From NCBI GenBank assembly GCA_016280695.1, contig JAEEHG010000189.1:1-5903 (forward strand): DNA of 5,903 nt. The letters are read 5' to 3'. Shown in pieces: positions 1 to 5,616 of this stretch. Numbering within the stretch: the stretch's first letter is position 1; each line of letters starts with the position of its first letter. Source of the DNA: Solobacterium sp. (GTDB lineage: Bacteria; Bacillota_I; Bacilli_A; Erysipelotrichales; Erysipelotrichaceae). Made by a program: the position numbers and the translations under genes. The notes beneath the pieces were generated by a model that did no database searches, was not told the origin of the DNA, and saw only the letters and a program-made list of their open reading frames with translations.

Positions 1-459
1 AAGGATATGCCGCATCTGAACAGGAATACCCTCATCCTGTTTGCCATCCTGCTTGCGCTTTCCTTCCGCTATCCGTTCGGCTCCAGCGGCTTCACCATCT
101 CCCTGCTGTGCTCCGCCCTGCCGTTTCTCTTCCGGGCAACCCTGATCAGGAATTATATCCAGATCAACCTGAATGCCATCCGTTCCCTGACCGGCGGGAA
201 GGAAACGCTGTCAGTCAGCACGGTCTTCAACGAGGACCATGTCATCATGAGCCTGCCGGACGGGACAAACCCGGTCACCATTGTCTATGAAGACCTGCGC
301 CGGGTCCTGGCCACCCCGTCAGTCTACTGCCTCAGCTCGGTCAGCCATGCCGGTGTCTATGTCTTCCGGGACCAGCTGTCCCCGGAAGAACAGAAAGAAC
401 TGTTTGCTTTCCTGAAACAGAAGAACACAAAAATTCCGGAAAACCAGTTTCCGGAATGA
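1..459 (+). CDS. YcxB-like C-terminal domain membrane protein (5' partial)
   Basis: The reading frame is open to the left edge (codons AAG GAT precede the first ATG at 7), so the gene probably begins upstream. A start at 7 is unlikely because the AAGGA directly before it is too close to serve as a ribosome binding site. Counting from that ATG, there are two hydrophobic segments (about residues 8-22 and 28-47) separated by a short FRYPFGSSG loop, a topology hairpin typical of YcxB-like proteins. The soluble tail follows, with VFNEDHVIMSLPDG (73-86), the IVYEDLRRVL stretch, YCLSS and a GVYVFRDQLSPEEQKEL end. This order (a beta strand with D-H, a Y-x-D-L-x-x-V stretch, then a short strand and a terminal helix) is what I associate with the YcxB-like C-terminal domain, whose biochemical role is unknown. 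The missing N-terminus would carry the first soluble segment of the family. The last codons contain a hairpin that probably terminates the converging channel gene. The family call is by eye and is moderately firm. Confidence 0.72.
   Translation, partial: KDMPHLNRNTLILFAILLALSFRYPFGSSGFTISLLCSALPFLFRATLIRNYIQINLNAIRSLTGGKETLSVSTVFNEDHVIMSLPDGTNPVTIVYEDLRRVLATPSVYCLSSVSHAGVYVFRDQLSPEEQKELFAFLKQKNTKIPENQFPE
429..457 (-). terminator. Intrinsic terminator for the mscS-type gene
   Basis: Read on the minus strand, a perfect 10-bp stem (ATTCCGGAAA with TTTCCGGAAT, plus-strand 448-457 and 433-442) closes a 5-base loop and runs into four T residues (plus-strand 429-432). It starts about 30 bases past the channel gene's stop codon. 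It lies inside the final codons of the converging plus-strand gene, so those codons serve both purposes. Confidence 0.65.
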
Positions 460-460
460 G

Positions 461-485
461 ACGCACCTCCGGGTGCGTTTTTTTA
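461..485 (+). terminator. Intrinsic terminator for the YcxB-like gene
   Basis: A 7-bp GC-rich stem (ACGCACC 461-467 with GGTGCGT 472-478) and a 4-base loop are followed by an unbroken T run to 484. It begins 2 bases after the TGA stop at 457-459. On the opposite strand the hairpin is not followed by T residues, so it acts mainly in the plus direction. Confidence 0.85.
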
Positions 486-1268
486 TTACTGTGTATTTAC
501 GGGCGTGACCGTGATGGTCTGGTACGGAATCGTGATGCCTTCCTTCAGGAAAGCCTGCACAATCCCTTCCCGCAGATGACTGCAGGCGATATAACTCTCA
601 TCCACCGTCGAAGTCCAGACCGTGAACTTCAGCAGCAGGCCGTTGCCTGTCACCCGGCTGGTGTAGACCATGACCTCCTTGTCGAGAACCGCGTCTTCCT
701 GCTGCAGCAGGTCATGGATAATCCGGCGGGCCTTGTCCAGGTCGGTATTATAAGCCACCTCGAATTCCAGGAAGTTGCCGACCCGGCTGAGCGTGTTCTG
801 GTTCACGATGACCGAGCTGTCGACCATGCTGTTGGGGACGATATAGGTCTGCCCGTCATACTGTTCGATCATCACATGGCGGATCGTGATGTCCCTGACA
901 ATGCCTTCCGCCACGACCGCACCGCCGGAGATGATGCGGACCTTGTTGCCGATCTCCACCGGCCGGCTGAAAGTCAGGGTGAAGCCGGCGATGATATTGC
1001 CCAGGGTCTGCTGGGCCGCAAACGTGACAATCGCTATGATCAGGGTGCTGCTCTGCACCAGGGTGGTGCTGAGTTCCCGGGTCAGTTCAATCTGGTTCAA
1101 TACGGCATAGACGCCGAAGACAATGATAATGAAATTGACAATGCTGCGCAGATACTTCAGCGGCAGCTGCTGTTTCTTTGCCAGGAGCCGTTTGAAAAAG
1201 GAGTTGGACAACGCCAGCAGAAGAATCATGATGATGACTGTAATGACAATACCGATCAGATTTTCCAT
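486..1268 (-). CDS. MscS-family small-conductance mechanosensitive ion channel
   Basis: Predicted inner-membrane channel that opens under membrane tension and releases ions and solutes during hypo-osmotic shock; family members work as homoheptamers. The 260-residue product is close to the length of the small MscS type (E. coli MscS is 286). Three hydrophobic segments are visible: TM1 at about 3-23, TM2 at about 41-60 and the pore-lining TM3 at about 67-98. The diagnostic stretch AAQQTLGNIIAGFTLTFSRP (84-103) carries the conserved Q-x-x-L-G-N-x-x-A-G and RP elements that mark the TM3 kink and the entry to the beta domain. VEIGNKVRI, the GIVRDITIRHVMIEQYDGQ region and VPNS (beta domain) come next, then an alpha/beta C-terminal domain to residue 260. 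The start at 1268 is supported by AAGGAGGA 7 to 8 bases upstream. It is separated from the upstream amidohydrolase gene by a terminator, so it is likely transcribed on its own. Substrate preference cannot be read from sequence. Confidence 0.93.
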   Translation of the reverse strand: MENLIGIVITVIIMILLLALSNSFFKRLLAKKQQLPLKYLRSIVNFIIIVFGVYAVLNQIELTRELSTTLVQSSTLIIAIVTFAAQQTLGNIIAGFTLTFSRPVEIGNKVRIISGGAVVAEGIVRDITIRHVMIEQYDGQTYIVPNSMVDSSVIVNQNTLSRVGNFLEFEVAYNTDLDKARRIIHDLLQQEDAVLDKEVMVYTSRVTGNGLLLKFTVWTSTVDESYIACSHLREGIVQAFLKEGITIPYQTITVTPVNTQ

Positions 1269-1275
1269 ACATTCC

Positions 1276-1315
1276 TCCTTTTACCGGGCAGTAATATCAT
1301 ATCCTTTTCCGGGCA
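1276..1315 (-). repeat. Short direct repeat in the mscS-type leader
   Basis: Two near-identical copies, plus-strand TCCTTTTACCGGGCA (1276-1290) and TCCTTTTCCGGGCA (1302-1315), differ by one inserted A and are offset by about 26 bases. The proximal copy overlaps the ribosome binding site. A TATGAT -10-like box on the minus strand lies between them. They could be an operator, or a chance duplication. Confidence 0.4.
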
Positions 1316-1333
1316 TCTGATCCAGCCGGGGTG

Positions 1334-1360
1334 AAAAAAAGACGGTTTTTACACCGTCTT
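1334..1360 (-). terminator. Intrinsic terminator for the amidohydrolase gene
   Basis: On the minus strand AAGACGGT (plus 1353-1360) pairs with ACCGTCTT (plus 1339-1346) around a 6-base loop, and a T run (plus 1334-1340) follows. It begins 17 bases after the amidohydrolase stop codon and should separate that gene from the channel gene downstream. Confidence 0.85.
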
Positions 1361-1376
1361 GTGATAATAACCCGGT

Positions 1377-2732
1377 TTAGAAAATCGGCACCGGCTTCCT
1401 GTCTTTGTCGATCAGGCATTCTTCTGCGTATGTCCGGCCGCGCAGGTTCTTCTTGTGTTCTTCCTTGGCGGCTTCGATCAGTTCCGGCTTGGCCATCATG
1501 TCGAGGGCGATATTGGCCATCAGCTGCGCCGCAAGATTCATGCCCTTGTGCGCCGCGGAACTCTTGCCCTGGGCGGTGGCTGCCCAGCTGTGCGCTGCTG
1601 TACCGAAGGCCCAGGTCGGCACGGTGATCATCGAGGTCGGCACAACCCAGCTGACATCGGCGACATCAGAGCTGGTCGGCTGGTCTTCATGAATTTCATT
1701 GTCGAGCAGTTCGCCGGAACCTGCCTTTGAACCAATGGCAATGAACTTCTCCAGGTATGCCTTTTCTTCTTCGGTGTATTCCATCGGCATGCATGCCTTG
1801 ATGTTCTCACGGGCAACGTCTGCCAGTACGGTATTGTCAATGAATGATGAGAAAGCGGAAACCAGTTCCGGTCCTTCCACGGTTGTTTCAGTCATCATGG
1901 CCGCACCCTTGGCAATCTTGTCCAGTCTGACCAGCATCTTCTTCAGTTCGGTGTTGTCCTTGGCCCGCACCACATACTGGCCCTCGGCATATGCCTGCAC
2001 AACGTTGGCTGCGAAGCCGCCGGTGTTGGTGATGGCATAGTGGATATAGGTATCCTTGGTCATGTGTTCACGGATGAACTGAATGCCGATGTTGAACAGT
2101 TCCAGTGCGTCCAGGGCGGATCTGCCCATTTCCGGCATGCCGGCAGCGTGGGAAGCGATACCGTGGAACCGGTAGTTCTGGATGGCAATGGACTTGCCGT
2201 CATGGGTAATGCCGAAGCCGGCCCCCGGATGCCAGTTGACACAGAAATCGACATCGTCGAAAGCGCCTCTGTGGATCATGTAGACCTTGCCGACGCCGCC
2301 TTCTTCTGCCGGGCAGGAGAAGTACTTGATCGTGCCTTCCATATTGTTTTCTTCCAGATACTTCCAGAGGATATAAGCGCATTCCATGCCGCCGCAGCCA
2401 AGCAGGTTATGCCCGCAGCCATGGCCCGGAGCACCGCTTTCCACCGGATCAAGATGATCACAGTCAGCCTTCTGGCTCAGGCCCGGCAGGGCATCCAGTT
2501 CGCCCAGGATACCAATTACCGGTGAACCGTGTCCGGCAGTGGCGATGAACGCCGTGTCCATGTCCGGCAGCATGCTTACCTTAAACCCAAGGTCTTCCAT
2601 GCACTTCTTTGCCGCCTCATGGGACTTGTGTTCAGTGAAATTCAGTTCCGGTGTGGACCAGATCTGATTTGCGCACTCCTCAAAAATACCTTTGTACTGT
2701 TCGGAGAGCTGAGCGATTTCTTTTCTCATCAT
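1377..2732 (-). CDS. M20-family (M20D) amidohydrolase, AbgB-like
   Basis: Predicted cytoplasmic metal-dependent hydrolase that cleaves an amide bond of an N-acyl amino acid or related compound. It resembles E. coli AbgB, the B subunit of p-aminobenzoyl-glutamate hydrolase, along its whole length (451 residues against about 481). Landmarks from the chosen start are GELDALPGLS (77-86), the metal site GHGCGHNLLG with C106 and H108, the CPAEEGG motif (E143/E144), NWHPG (H168), the RSALDA satellite-domain region following FHGIASHAA, the HYAITNTGG stretch, DVSWVVP, and a final AAHSW histidine near 381. All expected metal ligands are present. I place the start at the ATG at 2732, with GGAG 11 bases upstream; the in-frame ATG at 2729 is an alternative. 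Translation from 2765 would begin inside a likely -10 box, and from 2954 it would overlap the preceding gene, so both are unlikely. No AbgA partner or AbgT transporter is in the window, so true substrate is uncertain. Confidence 0.9.
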   Translation of the reverse strand: MMRKEIAQLSEQYKGIFEECANQIWSTPELNFTEHKSHEAAKKCMEDLGFKVSMLPDMDTAFIATAGHGSPVIGILGELDALPGLSQKADCDHLDPVESGAPGHGCGHNLLGCGGMECAYILWKYLEENNMEGTIKYFSCPAEEGGVGKVYMIHRGAFDDVDFCVNWHPGAGFGITHDGKSIAIQNYRFHGIASHAAGMPEMGRSALDALELFNIGIQFIREHMTKDTYIHYAITNTGGFAANVVQAYAEGQYVVRAKDNTELKKMLVRLDKIAKGAAMMTETTVEGPELVSAFSSFIDNTVLADVARENIKACMPMEYTEEEKAYLEKFIAIGSKAGSGELLDNEIHEDQPTSSDVADVSWVVPTSMITVPTWAFGTAAHSWAATAQGKSSAAHKGMNLAAQLMANIALDMMAKPELIEAAKEEHKKNLRGRTYAEECLIDKDRKPVPIF

Positions 2733-2760
2733 ATGTCTGTAATCTCCATTCAATGTTTTT

Positions 2761-2769
2761 ATCATACCA
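2761..2769 (-). promoter_or_regulatory. Extended -10 promoter for the amidohydrolase gene
   Basis: The minus strand reads TGG then TATGAT, an extended -10 (TGnTATnAT) with only a weak match at the -35 spacing. A transcription start around 2754 would leave a leader of roughly 20-25 bases containing the GGAG at 2744-2747. This supports separate transcription from the aldo/keto reductase gene upstream. Confidence 0.5.
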
Positions 2770-2825
2770 CCGGATCGATAAATGTATAGTGATGTTCCGC
2801 AAAGATTTGTACCATCCCGCATATA

Positions 2826-2852
2826 CAGAAAGGAGGAATTTCTCCCTCCCTG
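2826..2852 (-). terminator. Weak candidate terminator after the aldo/keto reductase
   Basis: On the minus strand GGAGG (plus 2845-2849) and CCTCC (plus 2832-2836) form a 5-bp stem with an 8-base loop, followed by TTTCTG. The stem is short and the T tract poor, so readthrough into the amidohydrolase gene is plausible. Confidence 0.3.
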
Positions 2853-2859
2853 TTTTCTT

Positions 2860-3993
2860 TTATTCGTAGTGCGCGGCGACATCCTGCAGATACTGAATGA
2901 TCGGCAGATGCTGCGGACATACGCCCTCGCACTGCCCGCAGGCAATGCAGGCACTGGCCTTGCCGAACTTCTTGTTCAGAATCTCATAGTTGGTGAAGTT
3001 GATTGTCCAGCCCTTTTCCTCCAGGTCTTCCCGCATGTCTTCATTGTAGATCGAGAAGTACTCGGGGATGCAGATCTGCATCGGGCACCCTTCCGTACAA
3101 TAATGACAGGCTGTGCAGGGAATCGCGGTCTGGCTGTTGATGATTTCTGCCGCCCTGAAGCACATCTGTGTTTCCGCTTCCGTCAGCGGCACGAACTCTT
3201 TCATATAGCTGAGGTTGTCCTGCATCTGGGCAAGGGTGCTCATGCCGGACAGTACCAGCATGACGCCGGGCTGCGAAGCTGCGAACCGGATGGCCCAGCT
3301 CGGCACGGACTTTGTGCTGTCGTATGCCTTGAACAGTTCTTCCGCCGCAGCCGGCACGTTGGCCAATGTACCGCCCTTGACCGGCTCCATGACAATCACC
3401 GGCTTGTTGTGTTTCCGGCAGACTTCCAGGCATGCCCGGGACTGGATCCATTCACTTTCCCAGTCCAGATAATTCAGCTGGATCTGCACGAGTTCCATCT
3501 CCGGATGCGCGTTCAGCAGTTTTTCAAGCAGTTCAGGAGAATCATGATAGGAGAAGCCGGCATGCCTGACCAGGCCCTGTTCCTTCTTCTGCAGCAGCCA
3601 GGTGAAGCAGTCCAGACGGTCATATGTCTCCAGCATATTTTCCTCAATGCCGTGGATCAGGTAATAATCAAAATAACCGGCCCCGGTCTTTTCCAGCTGG
3701 GCATTGAACACCTTGTCCCGGTCTTCCTCCGTCTGGATAAAGCCGGCGTGCAGCTTGGTGGCCAGGGTAAAACTCTCCCGCGGATACCGGCTGACCAGTG
3801 CCTCCTTCGCGCATGATTCACTGGCAAAACCGTTGTACATCCAGGCGGTATCAAAATACGTGAAGCCCTCTTTCATGAACAGGTCGACCATCGCCTTGAG
3901 CTGTTCGATATCCACATCTGCCGGATTGGCAGGGTCATTCTGCGGCAGCCGCATCAGGCCGAAACCCAGTTTCTTTTCCGGAATGAATTCCAT
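2860..3993 (-). CDS. Aldo/keto reductase with C-terminal 2x[4Fe-4S] ferredoxin domain
   Basis: Predicted cytoplasmic oxidoreductase of the COG1453-type aldo/keto reductase group, which fuses a TIM-barrel reductase to a ferredoxin-like tail. The catalytic tetrad is complete: D48 and Y53 in FDTAWMYN, K80 in ATKL, and H114 in YYLIHG. The barrel continues through VRHAGFSYHDSPELL, IQLNYLDW, VIVMEPVKGG and the GVMLVLSGM cofactor-pocket region, to about residue 290. The tail carries two C-x2-C-x2-C-x3-C-P motifs, CTACHYCTEGCP and CIACGQCEGVCP, each fitting one 4Fe-4S cluster. The pair implies electron transfer between the nicotinamide cofactor or substrate and a ferredoxin-like partner; the substrate is unknown. 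The 377-residue length is normal for this fused architecture. The start at 3993 follows AGGGAGG at good spacing. It is divergent from the DUF4230 gene and followed, 127 bases on, by the co-directional amidohydrolase. Confidence 0.93.
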   Translation of the reverse strand: MEFIPEKKLGFGLMRLPQNDPANPADVDIEQLKAMVDLFMKEGFTYFDTAWMYNGFASESCAKEALVSRYPRESFTLATKLHAGFIQTEEDRDKVFNAQLEKTGAGYFDYYLIHGIEENMLETYDRLDCFTWLLQKKEQGLVRHAGFSYHDSPELLEKLLNAHPEMELVQIQLNYLDWESEWIQSRACLEVCRKHNKPVIVMEPVKGGTLANVPAAAEELFKAYDSTKSVPSWAIRFAASQPGVMLVLSGMSTLAQMQDNLSYMKEFVPLTEAETQMCFRAAEIINSQTAIPCTACHYCTEGCPMQICIPEYFSIYNEDMREDLEEKGWTINFTNYEILNKKFGKASACIACGQCEGVCPQHLPIIQYLQDVAAHYE

Positions 3994-4016
3994 ATGTTTT
4001 ACCTCCCTGTAATATT

Positions 4017-4045
4017 ATTATACAATCCAGGCCTGTCTGTCTGAC
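4017..4045 (-). promoter_or_regulatory. Promoter for the aldo/keto reductase gene
   Basis: A consensus TATAAT on the minus strand (plus 4017-4022) stands 17 bases downstream of a weak -35-like GTCAGA (plus 4040-4045, three of six matches). It lies a short distance upstream of the AGGGAGG ribosome binding site, giving a short leader. Confidence 0.5.
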
Positions 4046-4090
4046 TATTAACCTTTGTGTCAGAACCGTGCGTCTTCCGGCATAACCCGT

Positions 4091-4096
4091 TATAAT
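4091..4096 (+). promoter_or_regulatory. -10 box for the DUF4230/ferritin-like operon
   Basis: A consensus TATAAT lies 45 bases before the start codon of the DUF4230 gene. No good -35 is seen at 16 to 18 bases spacing, which hints at activator dependence or a weak promoter. It is about 70 bases from the divergent aldo/keto reductase -10. Confidence 0.5.
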
Positions 4097-4103
4097 AGTA
4101 CTG

Positions 4104-4118
4104 CCGGGAAAGTCCCGG
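4104..4118 (+). promoter_or_regulatory. 15-bp dyad at the expected transcription start
   Basis: CCGGGA (4104-4109) and TCCCGG (4113-4118) are exact inverted copies around a 3-base centre. They sit 8 bases after the -10 box, so the dyad covers or immediately follows the expected transcription start. It could be a repressor operator, or an RNA hairpin at the mRNA 5' end that stabilises the transcript. There is no T tract, so it is not a terminator. Confidence 0.45.
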
Positions 4119-4141
4119 ACTTCCGCAAAGGAGGGATATGA

Positions 4142-4915
4142 ATGAACGATATCAATGAAAAAGAACTGCAGGAAATGATCTCCGCCGCCGTTGATGAGGG
4201 CGTCAAAAAAGCCACCCGGAAAAACCGGGTGCTGAAAACCCTGGGCGTGCTTCTGGGCTATGCGATCCTGCTGTGCGGCATCTGGTTCATCTATGATACG
4301 ATCCGGCCGAAAGCCCCGGAAATCACCCCGCTGGAAGACCACGATGTCACGCTGGAAAACAACGGCATCTTCGGCTTCAAGGCCGCCGACTTCGAGGACG
4401 CGGTGCTGGGCGCTTCACAGCGGCAGGAGCTGCTGATCGTGGACGAGCAGGAAGTATCCGTTCCGGCGATCATCACCCAGGCCGGCCTGTTCAACTGGGA
4501 CATCACTTCCAAAAGCCTGATCGAAACCATTTACGGCACCGGGGAATATACGATTGACCTTTCCAAAGTCACCCGTGATTCCATCCTGTTTGATGAGGAT
4601 CTGTACACCGTTGTGATCCATGTGCCGTATCCGGAACTGCACAGTGTCGTGTTCAATCCGGAAAAGACCGTTATCGGCGATACAAAACGCGGCTGGCTGG
4701 CCTTCGGGGAAATCAAGATGACCGCGGAAGAAATCCAGACATTTGGGAATGCCGCAATCATCAAACTGACTTCCCGTCTGAATGAGGATGACTGCTTCGA
4801 GAAAGCGGTACGCTTTGCCAGCCTGTCTGCCTATGAACTCTACCAGCCGGTCGTCAGTTCCATATCGCCGGCCTACAAAGTCACGATCATCGTGGATGAG
4901 AAAGAACAGGAGTAA
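4142..4915 (+). CDS. Single-pass membrane protein, DUF4230 family (probable)
   Basis: The 257-residue product has a charged N-terminal helix (about 6-29, ending in a KKATRKNR basic cluster), one membrane segment at about 31-51 and a large soluble domain to the C-terminus. The basic cluster before the segment predicts N-inside, C-outside. The soluble part shows features I associate with DUF4230: a strand pattern around ELLIVDEQEVSVPAII, a short glycine turn IYGTGEYTIDLSKV, then VIHVPYPELHSVVFNPEKTV, and a long C-terminal helix before a final VTIIVDE strand. The function of this family is not known. The start at 4142 has AAAGGAGGG a few bases upstream; the ATG at 4138 opens only a six-codon frame. 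It is the first gene of a two-gene unit, with the ferritin-like gene beginning 4 bases after its stop. The family assignment is by recall of the pattern and needs a profile search. Confidence 0.7.
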   Translation: MNDINEKELQEMISAAVDEGVKKATRKNRVLKTLGVLLGYAILLCGIWFIYDTIRPKAPEITPLEDHDVTLENNGIFGFKAADFEDAVLGASQRQELLIVDEQEVSVPAIITQAGLFNWDITSKSLIETIYGTGEYTIDLSKVTRDSILFDEDLYTVVIHVPYPELHSVVFNPEKTVIGDTKRGWLAFGEIKMTAEEIQTFGNAAIIKLTSRLNEDDCFEKAVRFASLSAYELYQPVVSSISPAYKVTIIVDEKEQE

Positions 4916-4919
4916 AACG

Positions 4920-5426
4920 ATGGGAAAAAGAAAAAACAGCAGCGGCAGGGACCTTCTGCTGGGCGCCGTCCTGACTGCGGGTGCCTACGCCGCCTATAAA
5001 GTCAGCCAGTGGAACCGGCCGGTGCCGGAGGATACCACCGCGCTGGAGTTCTATCACGAAGAACTGCTGAAAGCCCAGCAGGCCGAGCTGGATTCAGCAT
5101 TGATGTACAACGCGCTGGCTGACCTGGTCAGCGATCCGGACACAGCGGAAAAACTGCGCGGCTTCGCGAAGGATGAGGCAGATCATGCCACAATCTATTA
5201 CCACCTGACCCGCACCGAACTGACAGCCCGCGACACCCGATCCACGGCTGCCTGCACCGGCTACCGGCTCCTCGGCCAGACCGGCACCTTCGGCACCCTG
5301 GCCACCGCGGAGTATACGGCGGCCAAGGCCTGCGAACACCTCTGTCCGTACTTCCCGGAAATCGAGATGATCCGGGAAGACGAGATCCGCCATGGCGATG
5401 AACTGCTCGCCATGCTGAAACAGTAA
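4920..5426 (+). CDS. Ferritin-like (rubrerythrin-type) di-iron protein with N-terminal hydrophobic segment
   Basis: The 168-residue protein has a four-helix-bundle di-iron pattern. Likely ligands are E56 in AELDSALMYN, E86 and H89 in KDEADHATIYYH, E131 (or E139) in ATAEYTAAKACEH, and E155 and H158 in EDEIRHGDEL, so both ExxH pairs are present. Family members handle iron or reduce peroxide, but the C-terminal rubredoxin domain of classical rubrerythrin is absent, so the electron donor is unknown. Residues 12-28 are hydrophobic (LLLGAVLTAGAYAAYKV) after a basic start (KRK, R10), consistent with a membrane anchor that would place the bundle outside, though the segment is short and Ala/Gly-rich. 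The ATG at 4920 is chosen because AGGAG (4908-4912) lies 7 bases before it, overlapping the end of the preceding gene; this layout suggests translational coupling. Upstream in-frame ATGs from 4782 overlap the DUF4230 gene and are rejected. A strong terminator follows. Confidence 0.85.
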   Translation: MGKRKNSSGRDLLLGAVLTAGAYAAYKVSQWNRPVPEDTTALEFYHEELLKAQQAELDSALMYNALADLVSDPDTAEKLRGFAKDEADHATIYYHLTRTELTARDTRSTAACTGYRLLGQTGTFGTLATAEYTAAKACEHLCPYFPEIEMIREDEIRHGDELLAMLKQ

Positions 5427-5432
5427 TCCCTG

Positions 5433-5458
5433 AAAACAGGCGCAATGCCTGTTTTTTT
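5433..5458 (+). terminator. Intrinsic terminator of the DUF4230/ferritin-like unit
   Basis: AAAACAGGC (5433-5441) pairs with GCCTGTTTT (5447-5455) around the 5-base loop GCAAT, with T residues at 5452-5458. It starts 7 bases after the stop codon. The minus strand also has a hairpin followed by T residues, so it may work in both directions. Confidence 0.9.
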
Positions 5459-5506
5459 ATAACATTTTGTAATTACCCCATAAAAAGTCACGTTTTCCCC
5501 CGTTAT

Positions 5507-5524
5507 ATGCAGGCATGTTATAAT
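5507..5524 (+). promoter_or_regulatory. Extended -10 promoter and adjacent dyad before the GntR gene
   Basis: TGTTATAAT (5516-5524) is an extended -10, with no good -35 at 17 bases. Just upstream, ATGC (5507-5510) and GCAT (5513-5516) form a small dyad abutting the TG. GntR regulators often bind dyads near their own promoter, but this one is short and its role is only inferred. The predicted leader before the ATG at 5617 is about 85 bases and holds a 5-bp hairpin (TCTGC 5567-5571 with GCAGA 5577-5581) of unknown meaning. Confidence 0.45.
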
Positions 5525-5616
5525 AATTGCAGGTTTCTTCCGGTTCATGACCATTTTTATACACTGTCTGCTGTCCGCAGATCCGTTTTGAGTTCACCCG
5601 GAAGAGAGGAATAACG

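Noticed and set aside
456..1334. A 292-residue open frame on the plus strand opposite the mscS-type gene
   Set aside because: The opposite strand encodes a clear MscS-family protein with a ribosome binding site; the plus frame has a low-complexity, His/Asp/Gln-rich composition typical of antisense frames in GC-rich genes.
2733..2954. N-terminal extension of the amidohydrolase to the ATG at 2954
   Set aside because: It would overlap the 3' end of the co-directional aldo/keto reductase by about 95 bases, crosses a likely promoter, and the extra residues match nothing expected of the family.
2782..3816. A 344-residue open frame on the plus strand opposite the aldo/keto reductase
   Set aside because: It is antisense to a gene with intact catalytic and Fe-S motifs, shows no recognisable domain and has no ribosome binding site of note.
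4023..4090. A TGTCAG/CTGACA-like -35 in the divergent region
   Set aside because: It is more than 30 bases from either -10 box, so it cannot pair with them as a sigma-70 -35.
4782..4919. N-terminal extension of the ferritin-like protein to the ATG at 4782
   Set aside because: It would overlap the DUF4230 gene by over 130 bases in another frame; the ATG at 4920 has a well-spaced AGGAG.
5541..5560. Possible hairpin GGT-TCATG-ACC followed by TTTTTAT as an attenuator in the GntR leader
   Set aside because: Only three base pairs support the stem, too weak for a terminator or attenuator.
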